NCBI GenBank assembly: GCA_047967505.1
Contig: CM106541.1
Origin: Dipteris shenzhenensis
Taxonomy: Eukaryota > Polypodiophyta > Polypodiopsida > Gleicheniales
Length of the DNA: 64,000 bases
Strand: one strand, 5' to 3'
The position numbers and the translations under genes were made by a program. This document shows, piece after piece, positions 10,601 through 20,062 of the stretch (within the stretch, counting starts at the first letter, position 1; each line of letters begins with the position of its first letter). A model generated the notes under the pieces. It was given only the letters and a program-made list of their open reading frames with translations, was not told the DNA's origin and did no database searches.

Positions 10601-11328
10601 TAGATTTGACCGTTAATAACCCAAACTGAAGCAACGTTAAGGTTTAGGAATACCTTTAGCACTCCCCATACCTCACGGGAGATGAAGTTATGGCTTGCTC
10701 CCAGATCCACGAGTGCCTTGACACTTGTACTTGGACCCTGCAATTGGACACTTAACCTAGCCGGATCTATCGTTAGTTCATCAGTTGGGCCTAGGTGTTC
10801 TGGTGTAGCCTGAAAAAAAGCCATTTGTTTTTTTTGTATGATTTTGGCATTATGTATCTTGGCTTTTTCAATGGCCTGGCGTTTCATACGGGCTACCTCC
10901 GCCTTGAGCTCCTTTTCTCGGTGTATGGCTTGGAGGGTCAGTAGAGTGAGTGGACCATTAAATCTTTTCAGTTTGCTACCGGTAGGGTACCAATCCATCT
11001 TGACTCCGGCTAGGATGGGTGTCCGGCATGCGCCTTCCAGAGTAATCTCCACTATGCGGTAGGGATCCATGCCCCTATATTTAAGTTCGTGCTTGGTGTT
11101 GTGGACGCTATAGAGGAGTGCTAGGTCACCCTCTTCAAGGTCCTTGTTCTTGAGGTTGCAGTCGAACCATTTTTTATGCCTTGCCTTCTCCACTCGAAGG
11201 CAATACGCTGCGCGCAATCTTGTCTCATCTAGTCGTTCAAGATCGGTTAGGCACTCGGCTAAGGCATTTTTGGGGAGTCTTTGCTTGATTGTGATGCGAA
11301 GGCTGGACACTGCACTCTCCATCGACAT
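10600..11328 (-). CDS. Integrase C-terminus fused in frame to retropepsin-like domain, block A
   Basis: This open frame has 242 codons. Residues 1-110 are the C-terminal part of a gypsy integrase, with CLRVEKARHKKWFD, LEEGDLALLYSV and YRGMDPYRIVEI, the last two being the beta-strand region that precedes the end of pol. Residues 125-165 are charged and helical. Residues 190-242 resemble a retropepsin, with active-site block ALVDLGASHNFIS (L in place of the usual S or T after D). Canonical gypsy order is protease-RT-integrase, so the frame most likely joins the 3' end of gypsy-2 to the 5' part of gypsy-1. In copy B a one-base loss near 47553 splits it. It is probably not functional. Confidence 0.75.
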   Translation of the reverse strand: MSMESAVSSLRITIKQRLPKNALAECLTDLERLDETRLRAAYCLRVEKARHKKWFDCNLKNKDLEEGDLALLYSVHNTKHELKYRGMDPYRIVEITLEGACRTPILAGVKMDWYPTGSKLKRFNGPLTLLTLQAIHREKELKAEVARMKRQAIEKAKIHNAKIIQKKQMAFFQATPEHLGPTDELTIDPARLSVQLQGPSTSVKALVDLGASHNFISREVWGVLKVFLNLNVASVWVINGQI

Positions 11329-11340
11329 AATTGCCTCTAC

Positions 11341-11730
11341 TCAAAAGGCTAAGCTAAAGGGGGTGCAGTTCGTCGTCACTTTGCAAGACGTTCGGTAGGC
11401 CCACAGTGTTGTGATGAGCTTGTGCTCCCAGTCAGTATGACTAGCTTCAACTGTACAAGTTATAATCATGTAGCATGTTTTGTTTGAGCTTTCAGCCAGG
11501 CCGTTTGCTCTAGGATAATACGGCATAGATTTCCTATGTATGATAATGAATTCGCTAGTTAGGATCGCTCTTGTTTCATTGAGGAAATGAGTTTCCCGAT
11601 CGCTGACTAGTTCTAAGGGACACCCAAACCATGTGATTACTTGTTCATATAAAAACTTAGCTATGGACCGCGCATCAGCTTTCTTTGTGGCTCGGCCCTC
11701 TATCCATTTGGTGAAATAATATGTAGCCAA
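11341..11730 (-). pseudogene. Gypsy-2 integrase core, block A
   Basis: The integrase core inserts element DNA into the chromosome with a D,D-35-E triad. Visible are LVSDRETHF with the second aspartate and GLAESSNKT with the glutamate. The first aspartate, expected in the ATDYFTKW-type block, is tyrosine (ATYYFTKW). The frame ends CTPFSLAF then TGA, and the downstream fusion frame continues in the same phase, so a single stop separates core and C-terminus. The stop is shared with copy B. Confidence 0.85.
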
Positions 11731-11739
11731 GATGGTGTA

Positions 11740-12060
11740 CCTGGCCCCCGTTCCTTTAGTTGTTGGGCTTATAGGACCAAATTTTGAAATCTATGCCCCA
11801 TTTCTCAAAAGGCTAATTGATTAATATTCCCGTTAGGGGCATCATATCCGCTTTATGGGGAATTTTTACTCTTTGGGAGGGATCTCATCGTTTGACAAAC
11901 TCGACTACATCCTTGAAGAGGGTTGGCCACCAAAGGCCTGCCTGTAGCACCTTACATGCTGTAATGTCAGGGGCGAAGTGATTGCCCACTATTCTTGAAT
12001 GCGCTTCCTTGAGCACATCCACATGCTCATGTTCGCACACAAATATATACACATAATACC
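11740..12060 (-). pseudogene. Gypsy-2 integrase zinc-binding region, decayed, block A
   Basis: A broken frame shows LQAGLWWPTLFKDV near 11910-11950, the end of the HHCC integrase domain. Stops and shifts interrupt the rest. Confidence 0.55.
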
Positions 12061-12359
12061 ATCTTTTCCCATGCGATAGAGTTGGCCTACGATTAGTTGG
12101 TATGGTTCCACGTCTTTAATGAGTTTGCAGGCTATGTCTTTAGGACTTTATCGACATGTAACCCATTTGCCAAGTAGTGGCCTATTTCAGCTGCCCATTC
12201 CAGAATTATGTCAACGAGAAATAAGGGAGCATCTGGGAGCTCATCCTCGACTCCTGTTGGAGATTTTTCATTGGGAATCCTCGAGAGGTGGTTGGCTAGG
12301 ACGGGGTCTTTCCTTTATGCATCATGACTCTGAAGTTGAACTCCAAGAGGATTAACATC

Positions 12360-12840
12360 CACCTTGTTATGCGTCTTGTCATGTAGGACTTATTAACTAG
12401 ATATAATAGTGCCTGATGATTTAAAAAAAGACCAACTAATTGGCTAACAAGTAATGCCTAAACTTCTTAACTGCATAAACCATGGCTAGACCTTCCCTCT
12501 CTGTTGTAGTGTAATTAACCTCGGCATCGTTTAATTGCCAGCTGGAAAAGTACACAAGGTAGTCCAAGTTGTACTCCCTTGTTTGGGACTAACACACATC
12601 CGATGGCAAGGTTTGAGACATCTATGTGGACTCGGAATATTAGATTCCATTTCGGGGCCTACAATACTGGTGTTGTAGCCAGAGCTATCTTGAGGGCTTC
12701 AAAGGATCTCTGACACTCCTCGGTCCACTCAAAGACTACCAACAACTTATACAATGGCTAGGCTATGTTTTCGTAGAACAAGATGAATATTTGATAGTAG
12801 CCCATATGTCCTATAAAGCGCTTCACTCCTTTGGCGTTCG
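12360..12840 (-). pseudogene. Gypsy-2 RNase H remnant, block A
   Basis: Translation in broken frames gives NYTTTEREGLAMVYAVKKF and QLNDAEVN, the hallmark of the plant gypsy RNase H, and RITRWMLILLEF after it. Stops are frequent. The neighbouring 12060-12360 holds only unreadable decayed pol. Confidence 0.65.
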
Positions 12841-12999
12841 TGGGTGGGCATAGCTCCAGAATGAGCTTGATGTTATTGTAATCCATGGAGATCCCGTTCT
12901 TGGACACTATGTGTCCAAGAATTACTTCCTGTTTGACCCAAATTTGACACTTGAGAGGATTAGGAAAATCTAGTACATTCTACACCCCTCAAGGACTAG

Positions 13000-13617
13000 C
13001 TTTAGGTATTTTAGATGATCATCCCATTTTGAATTCACGCACAGGTTGTCCAAGAAGACTTCTACGAAGTCTCCTAGTTACTCCTTGAAGGTGGTGATCA
13101 TCAGCCGCTAAAATGTGGTGGGCACGTTGGTGAGTCCAAATATCATCACATTGACTACATACACACCCCATTCGGTTTCAAAGGAAGTTTTATGTTGATC
13201 TTCCGGGGTGATGGATACCTGATTGTACCTAGAAAACCCATCTAGGAAGCTGTAAGCTTCCTTCCCGGCTACCCTTTCTAGAACATGTTCTGTGAAAGGC
13301 AATGGGTAGAGGTTGCAACCTGTGGGAGCATTGAACTTTTTCAAGTCCACACATACCCGGATTTTTTCATTCTTCTTTAGGACTATCACAATCGAGTGCC
13401 AATCATGTACGAGTCCGGACATTCGCAGGAAGGGCCTACCTAGGATGACTTCATATCCGGGCTGCTTGGTAAAGTCCATAACCACAAATCGAATGGGGTA
13501 CGTGAAGCCAAGCACCTTAATGTTAATACTTGTGAGAACTCCCAGGGGATCAACAGTTCCACCATCAGCTAGCTTCACTAGAAGATGGGTTGGCTTGAGG
13601 GAAGGTCTCCCCCACAA
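13000..13617 (-). pseudogene. Gypsy-2 protease-reverse transcriptase with internal deletion, block A
   Basis: The 169-codon frame at 13108-13617 starts in the protease, with LVKLADGGTV and the conserved EVILGRPFLRM block. It passes after HDWHS directly into RT motifs KIRVCVDLKKFNAP, NLYPLPFTEHVLERV and SFLDGFSRYNQV. The RT N-terminal region usually found between the two (a few hundred residues) is missing. Farther left, in a shifted frame, the catalytic box reads FLDN, with the second aspartate lost. The same arrangement is in copy B (49641-50150). Confidence 0.85.
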
Positions 13618-13620
13618 TTC

Positions 13621-14441
13621 CTAACACTCTTTGGTGCAAACACTTATACCTACTCCACCATCTAGGATGGCATCAAGCTTTTGGTTGTGGTACGTTATGA
13701 GGATAGCTGCATTGGTGTCATCACCTTCAAAGTATTGGCCTAATTTATTGATGGGAACCGTAGGTAGGTTCCAACCCTCCTCTTGTGGATGGTTTTCTTT
13801 GGGGTTGGTAGGTTCTTGGGCTAGGATTTGCCCATTCATATAGCTTGAGATGTCTCGCCAGAGGGTAGGATTCCCCCGCATCAAGGATGCAATTCACATC
13901 TTGACCTCTATGGAGAGCAAGGCCGCTAACCCGTCAATATCACGTGTTTCCTGTGAGGCCTCCCTTTCCACCGATTGTGGCTCTCATCAAAGCCATAGAG
14001 GTCTTCCTCCTCTCTCAAGTTCTGCAACAGGGGGTCCTCTTGAAACATCCATTGCATCAAGTCTGGGACCTCTGAGTAATCGGAGTTAGGTGGTTCCTCT
14101 CTTTCCACTCTCTCTGGCACCCTAAGTACCTTCTCATCCCTATGAGTTGTTAGGTGGTTAGGGTGGATGGTATCCGACCCTTTTTTTACCTTGATTCTAT
14201 GCTCCAATTTCTCTTGGCATTACCGTACCAAGTTTTGAGAGTCTATTAAGCATTGTCTCTCTAAGATCGGGTTTGAATAAGCTCCCTTATTAGCAGGTGG
14301 AGATGTGAGGCCTTGGGCTTGCATTGGTTTGTTTACGTCTAGGATCATCCAGGGAAGGGGCTCGTCTGTATGTAGAGGAGGCGGCAAGGGTGGCCATCTC
14401 CTCATTTGAACCATCTTGGATGAGCACTTGATTTTGTTCAT
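13621..14441 (-). pseudogene. Gypsy-2 gag remnant and protease start, block A
   Basis: Frames at 14220-14441, 13926-14207 and 13621-13884 form a broken gag-like stretch rich in Pro, Glu and Ser, followed by KLDAILDGGVGISV. That block is the retropepsin active site with DGG in place of DSG or DTG. I see no CCHC knuckle. A stop after TKEC separates it from the protease frame to the left. Gypsy-2 therefore reads gag to integrase from about 14500 down to 10900. Confidence 0.65.
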
Positions 14442-14538
14442 TCACCCACCTTGGTGACCTTCTTGGGCTTGGTTTCCCAACCACTGATCACACCAAATAT
14501 CAGGTGCACCAAAGTATGTATGCCACAATGTAAGGTAA

Positions 14539-14780
14539 ACCCTCAGTGCGGTCAGTCATGGGATGCCTTCTTGCACTTGCATGTAGCCTAGTTGGCAATG
14601 TGCCAACTCTATCTGAAGCCGTCCAGCCATCAGGCCACACATGGCCCCCATCTGGTGTCCAAACCAAGACCTACCGGATAACCGAGCTACTCAAATGCCT
14701 TCTCCTCATATGGGGGGCTTATAAGTAGAGTTAGCTAGTTCCCGTGTAGTTACACGAGAGTGGAGCATTGATATCTAACA
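14539..14780 (-). mobile_element. Copia LTR fragment (5' end of LTR)
   Basis: On the minus strand it begins TGTTAGATATCAATGCTCC at 14780 and matches the first 242 bases of the LTR at 59359-60084. The inner two thirds are missing, cut off at the abrupt junction with gypsy-2. It abuts LINE-1 with the same border (AAAAAGAGAGG) as the complete LTR at 20063-20778. Confidence 0.9.
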
Positions 14781-14896
14781 AAAAAGAGAGGTGAGAGTGA
14801 GTTAGCTCTTAGCCAAAATGCTAATTCTTCACTCCTACCTGGATCCATTAAACCTCTGACATTGAGAGTCAAGAAAGTTAATGATTTATCTAACAT
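14781..14896 (-). pseudogene. LINE-1 ORF2 start (endonuclease N-terminus), copy 1
   Basis: ORF2 encodes an apurinic-type endonuclease and reverse transcriptase. It starts at the ATG at 14896-14894, 11 bases before the end of the ORF1 stop, and reads SLTFLTLNVRGLMDP, the endonuclease opening block with the metal-binding Asn. It is interrupted by the copia LTR after about 38 codons. The missing continuation is found at 58114-59358. Confidence 0.8.
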
Positions 14897-16856
14897 TCTT
14901 CTTCTTCCCCTTTTTAGCCCTAGGGTTGGGGCTGTTCATTAGCATTGAGGTTACCTTAGATTGTCTTCTCTTATGTTGAACTACTGTGAAGGATTTGTCT
15001 TGACTAGTGACTTCCTGAGAAGGTGTAGTATCATGAGTGGCCTTTCTTGGATCATCCTCTGAGTCTTCTTCACTAGCTTCTACCTCTTCCATGGCATCTT
15101 CCCTGTTAACATCCTCTTCAAATTCTTTTGACCAACCAGCCATGACCATGTTATCCTCTTGATTGACATTGACTTCCTTCTCCAAACTTTCTTCTTGCTC
15201 TTTGGGTGGATCAAAGAGATTTTTGTTGAGTGTTTCTATTTGTCTGTTGTCCTTTTCACTCCTCTTGTTAGAAACCTGTCCAGAAGACTGGCCCTTAGAA
15301 GGAGGGTTCTGTGTTTTAGGGACCCACTTTTTAGTAGGGCTTTGTAGCATTGGCTTCTGGGTCCTTAGCTTTGGGACTCTTTAAAGGACAGTTCTTGACC
15401 ACATGTGTGGATAGACCACACAAAAAGCAAGAATGAGGGAGATTTTAATAAGAAAGGGGTTGTTTCCTGAATACACTACCATTTCTGTTAAGAATGGTAA
15501 GTGTTCCAAGCATCTCTTCTGCTATGTCCATTTTGATGCAAATCTGAGGATTCCCCTTGGGGTTGATAAAGTTTTCTTGCTCTACTCCAAGAACTTCTCC
15601 TAGTCCACTACATAAGGAGGGAAGCTGGTTACACAAGTACAGAGGCAAGTCTGGGAGCTCTACCCATACAGGAATCTTAGTAGATCTAGGAGAGTCTGGA
15701 GAAAATTTTTTGGACCACCAGTCAAGATATGAGGGTTGATTCCTAATAGTCCAAAGACTATTTTGCATGGCTCTAGAAGCCATTTCTGGTTTCTCAAAAA
15801 GAAAGACAAAAAAGCCTTTCTTGAGGAATCTTACATTTAAAATATTTATAACTTTCCTAATCCAGTTCATCCTGATCCAGGATTCAATGAAAGTGAGAGG
15901 GGGTCTTACTCCAGGCAGAAAGCCTACTAACGCATGAGTTCTAAGCTAGACTAGAGAGTCTTGAAGAAGATTGTCATCTAAGAAAGCTTTTACTGACTTA
16001 CCTTCTCCATCTACTCTACTGAATCCTCTCCATTAGCATGTTGTGCTCCATCCTCATATGGTTGTGAAGCATGTCAAGGTTCTGAGATGCCCGATGATGG
16101 GTGGTCTTCAACTTCTTTCTCGTAGGTTGAGGGTAGCCTCTTGTCTCTCGTAATCTGCCCAATATCTTCTCTATCTCTTCTTGCGTCCTTGCTTAAGGAG
16201 CCTCCACAGAATGAGGGAGCTCTGTCTGATGTCTTTGGTCGGGGTCCATTATCTCCTGTTTTATCATTTCGCATGGTTCCAGTTTCACGTGCAAGCTTGG
16301 AGCGAGAGCTGGCACCGGTGCTTGCAGCTCCTCCTTCACCTTTGTCGCCAGCTTCTCTTCATTGGAGGGACTGCATGAGATGCTCCTTGTGTAAGCCTCT
16401 GGCCACCAAGGGCCCGTCTACACTAGAAGGGCCAACACAAGTACACGTTATTGGGGGGAGGGTGAAGAAGCCACCCCGTGGCTTCTGAGCTGCATGCGCA
16501 TAAGAGGGGTGCACAGCTCCTCCTCATCCTCCTCTTCCACCATGGGCAATCGAGCTAGTTCCATGTCGCATAGGTGGCGATTCACATTCCGGAGACTGTT
16601 TGAATATAAGAGCAGGGAAGCGGGTATCATTAGCCAAGTTGAAGCGTTCTAGCAACTGAGGTAAGGGGGTGTTGACGTCCGAGAAATCAAACAAGAAGTC
16701 AGTCTCAAAAGGTCGATGAGGTAAGTCAAAAGCGATGTTGAGAGGGTTGATGGGAGTGGAGGCATACAGACGGACGGATCTAACATCCCCCTCATGGCCT
16801 CTACCGCTGTCTCCATCATCCTTTGTCTCCATCGCTCCTTCTGAAAATCTAATCAC
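14886..16856 (-). pseudogene. LINE-1 ORF1, copy 1
   Basis: ORF1 of plant L1-type LINEs is an RNA-binding chaperone. From the Met at 16856, frames contain an acidic N-terminal part (16524-16856), a low-complexity middle (16074-16500), and a DUF4283-like domain at 15445-15870 with FLKKGFFVFLFE, SYLDWWSKKF and PVWVELPDLPLYL. A CCHC knuckle follows at about 15382-15427 (C-X2-C-X4-H-X4-C, FLCGLSTHVVKNC). The C-terminal part at 14886-15350 is acidic, then basic (AKKGKKKN). At least three frame breaks make it non-functional. Copy 2 is at 20884-22854. Confidence 0.8.
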
Positions 16857-17606
16857 AATGGCAAATTTTCATCTACCAACTGGTATTGTTAGTGACCGGG
16901 ATAGCAAATTTAACAGCCATTTTTGGAGGGCTGTGTTTAGAAGATTGGAAACTTCGTTGAATATGAGCACCATGGATCATCCATAGAGTGATGGTCAAAC
17001 TGAAAGGGTCAATCAAATCATTGAGAATATGCTTCGAGCATATGTAAGTAAACGGCAAACTAAATGGGAAAAGTATTGTCCTATATTAGAATTTGCATAT
17101 AACATTGCTAAACATTCAGCTACAAGCTTTAGTCAAGCTTTAGTCAATTCATGATTATGTATGGATTTCAACTAAGAGCCCCAATGGCAGTGGGACTCGA
17201 AAAGGAGAAGGTTCAAGCGGCCAAAGACTTTCTTGACGATATGAATCAGATGCTTAAGTTAGCTAAAGATAGCATAAGAAGAGCTCAAGATAGAGCATGA
17301 AGTTATGTAAACCCCCATCGTAGAAGGTTGGAGTTTGAAGTAAATGAGAAAGACTATCTCAAGGTACGTGAATCTTCAGAATCTCTAAAGACAGGTAAAT
17401 CTCTGAAGTTGTCTCCTAGGTATTGTGGACCATTCACAATACTTGAGAGAATTGGAGCCTTACCTGAGGGATGTATAGTACATCTAGTTTTCCATGTTTG
17501 TAGGCTAAAAAGAAAATTCAGAGATGATGATAATCTCATTGGAAATGAAGCCGTAGTTGAACTCGTTGAACCTACATCTTTACCACATGAACCGGAAAGA
17601 CTTTAG
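16857..17606 (+). pseudogene. Gypsy-4 integrase, truncated, copy 1
   Basis: This is the 3' half of a plus-strand gypsy pol. The core shows GIVSDRDSKF (second catalytic Asp), FWRAVFRRL, and then a TAG stop (16984-16986) in place of the usual Gln codon before SDGQTERVNQ, which has the catalytic Glu. Farther on, 17328-17606 encodes the C-terminal domain with LKLSPRYCGPFTILERIG and LVFHVCRLKRKF. A small duplication of TCAAGCTTTAG near 17130-17155 and other breaks lie between. It starts abruptly against LINE-1 ORF1. Everything 5' of the integrase core is missing. Confidence 0.85.
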
Positions 17607-17768
17607 AGAGGCAAGAAAAAAGAATATGACATACAATATGACAAGAATGTCTGGTTAAGTGCAAAGGTAGACTTGAAGAGAGTTCAACATGGGAAAGGGT
17701 AAGCAACTTTTTGGGGAGATTTCCAATTTTGTTTTCGAGGACGTAAACCATTCTTAAGCGCAAGAGAA

Positions 17769-18112
17769 TGTTACGTCATCCATAATCACGGAAGTCTGAG
17801 GATCAGTTATGGTGAGGCGGGAAACCGAGAGGGCTCGACAGTGCTTGGTTATGGGAGCCTAGAGGGTTGGGGACTAGGAGCTATTCTAGGCCTAGGCAAG
17901 AATGGGGAGTGCAATGTAAAGGCCAGAAAGATACTAAGGTTCTTTATGGACATATGGCACTCAGGTGAGTTCCAAGTGGCAAGCATTAGGCAAGGAGGGA
18001 GGGTTCCAGAGAAAGAGCTCAAAAAAAAGGAAGAAAAATGAGAGAGCTCGAGGGGACCCGCGACTGGGTGGTTATTTTTGAGAGAGTCCTCTATGAAGTT
18101 GGAGACGTTACA
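17769..18112 (+). mobile_element. Gypsy-4 3' LTR, copy 1
   Basis: It begins TGTTACGTCATCC and ends GAGACGTTACA, so the ends are inverted repeats TGTTACG/CGTTACA. It lies just downstream of integrase after the TTTTCGAGGACGTAAACC stretch often seen at the end of plant gypsy pol. The length is 344 bp. No 5' LTR is present. Confidence 0.7.
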
Positions 18113-18337
18113 TTGCTCCTTTGGTAAGTCGGCACTTGCATAAAGTAGTCGTATTGTTGATATGTCACTAGATCTCCTTGTGGCTCATTGATTGGCATGA
18201 TGTTGATGGGCGATGTTGAGCCTGATGTAGCCTCTGGCTCTTGCTACTGCTACACTCATGGAGATATATTGGTTGCAACCATGCATCCAACTGTAGCATC
18301 TCGTGGGGAAATTCCTCATTTTCTACCTCCCTATTAG
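18113..18337 (-). pseudogene. Fragment of the sequence also at 24104-24330, split by TIR element
   Basis: This stretch matches 24104-24330, where a 77-codon minus-strand frame runs through. It is probably part of gypsy-3 or of a post-integrase ORF. Its continuation is at 19358-19416, on the other side of the TIR element. Confidence 0.5.
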
Positions 18338-19357
18338 GGGATGCGTCAATTTTACGAGCAAAAACCTATGAGCAGGTTTATCCGAGCGTGTTTTTCAAGA
18401 GATTTTTAAAAATGTTTTTCTTTAGGAAACATGGTTTTTACACTTTTATTTTCACTAGAACTAGATCCCTTTATCATAAAAATATACAGACTAGTCACTC
18501 ATTCATTTTTACACAACATAATTTTCTTATTTAGAGACATCCCTTTGTACCCCTGTTATTACCTTAAAAAAGTGTTGATTCCTTTAAGAAAAATTCCTCA
18601 TAATCACTCTCAATGTAATAATACTATGCATATATAATTACTTATTAACACATTTATATCATATGGTAATATCTTTTTAGTGTTTTTATAGCATATTTAT
18701 GGACATGTTTCTAAAGAAGTTTAAATTACTATAAATAAGTATTAACTTGGGCTTATATATCACTCTCATAAAATACATGTAATATTTAATACTATATATG
18801 GAAGATTTTCCAAAATATAACTTCATAAATGTGCTCAAATGGGGTGTTCCGATCAATTTGAGTGGTTGAATGACTATATTTGGACATTGGATATGAAAGT
18901 TATGTCACTTTTAAAAGTGCTGTCCAAGGTAGTTTCGCCAGCGAAACTACCTTGGGAGACTTGCTTCAAAGGGGTTTCGCTGGCGAAACTACCTGGATGG
19001 ATTGCTTCAATGAGTTTTCTTTGAAGAAACTCTTTCATGAAGATAGGTTGAGAGAGGGTTTTCAATGTCACCCCCTATTAAGTAAAAGTTGTAAGAAGGA
19101 TTATAAGGGAATTTTCATAGAGAAGTCTACTCTACATGTGGGTTTCTTCAAAAGCCATCCCATTATGCTCTCACCATTCCTACAGATTCACCTAAAGATT
19201 TTTGTATAAAATAGGCATTGCTATAATACTTTGCATATTTCTAAGTGAAACTATGTTTTCTTCTGATCGATTTTTGCCATATTTATGCATAGTTGGAAGC
19301 TTTTTTTTTCCTTCGCTCGGACGCTCGGAAGATTTCGCTCAGAAAATGCTCATCCCA
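18338..19357. mobile_element. Non-autonomous TIR element (MITE-like, about 1.02 kb)
   Basis: The otherwise identical copy at 24330 lacks this block, which proves an insertion. The ends are GGGATG...CATCCC. Farther in, ATTTT, GAGC and CGAGCG occur in inverted order on both sides, so the terminal repeats are imperfect. The flanks are CCCTATTAG on the left and ACCTATTAG on the right, an 8-bp or imperfect 9-bp target duplication. Nine bases would suit a Mutator-like element. The interior is AT-rich with no transposase, plus a palindromic repeat cluster at 18924-19040. Confidence 0.75.
18924..19040. repeat. Palindrome-bearing tandem repeat, about 42-bp unit
   Basis: Bases 18924-18955 form a 15-bp inverted repeat (CCAAGGTAGTTTCGC and its complement) around CA. 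Bases 18974-18989 form GTTTCGC-TG-GCGAAAC. Both are followed by ACTACCT(T)GG and TTGCTTCAA, so the palindrome is part of a tandem unit of about 42 bp. A third, weaker copy (GAGTTTTCTTTGAAGAAACTC) follows at 19014-19034. Confidence 0.85.
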
Positions 19358-19416
19358 CCTATTAGGCATGTCTTCTGAGGCATCCACATTTGGCAATGTG
19401 GTAGTAGGAGAAGATG

Positions 19417-20062
19417 TTGAGGGGCGGATTTCTGTTCTACGTATTCAGCGCCGTAACAAGACCGTCGTACTTTGGTGGGAGAATACGTATGCATGTTCGT
19501 GCTAGATTCTCGCTGGTGATGGTGATGCCAATCGCAGTCATCTGATCGCGCAGATTCTCACCCTGGTGATGAACGTCTCTGCCATTTCAGACTCATACAA
19601 TTTATCGTTCGCGAGTTGAGTCTCCAGATTCTGAATCCGCATCTAATTCGTGGTCTCATACTAATTTTTCAAGACCGTCCATGCCTCCGCTATGGTGACA
19701 TGTTGAATTAACGCCATGACAGAATCACTTACACTGCAGACAATAGAACACAGCGCATCTGCATTTCTTCTTGTCCACGCGAGAATCTCATCCGCAGTTG
19801 GTACTATTTGTTGTGCTGCATTGGCTGGATTTGGTCTCGGAACCGACTTCACGTCCACCCCAGTAGCAGTATCCCAAAACTCGTATGCGCTTAGGATGGT
19901 CTTCATCTTGAACTCCCAGAGTGGATAGTTAGTGCCATCCAACTTTCCGCTTTCGCCGAACGGTGGGATTCGCAGTCTTGCGGGCTGGGCCATCTCTCAC
20001 AATCTACTCGCAAACAGAAACACACTACCAAATCTTCTTGCTAGAGCCCAAGCTCTGATACC
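19417..20062 (-). pseudogene. Copia-3 gag 5' part
   Basis: Gag forms the particle of Ty1/copia elements. The frame starts at 19993 (MAQPARLRIPPFGES) and reads LDGTNYPLWEFKMK and LAWTRRNADALCSIV, the plant copia gag N-terminal region, to 19661. It then breaks. The element is cut at 19417, where gypsy-like DNA joins it. Between gag and LTR lies the primer site at about 20051-20062 (GCTCTGATACCA, complementary to TGGTATCAGAGC). It is nearly identical to 63107-63760. Confidence 0.85.

Larger units (their letters stand above)
1..14538. repeat. Segmental duplication, copy A
   Basis: This segment reappears in the same orientation at 28460-51069 with only scattered substitutions and small indels. 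Colinearity holds from the first base of the window, so the duplication may extend to the left of it. On the right the match stops after GGTAA at 14534-14538 (51065-51069 in copy B), where a copia LTR fragment begins in copy A. The offset is about 28456-28459 up to base 6257 and about 36528-36534 after it, because copy B has gained LINE-2 and a 649-bp tandem duplication. Shared stop codons and a shared 688-bp internal duplication show that the segment was already decayed when it was copied. Confidence 0.95.

Noticed and set aside
18924-18990. CRISPR-like or regulatory repeat array
   Set aside because: There are only two to three units, the spacers are not unique, and the context is a eukaryotic TIR element.
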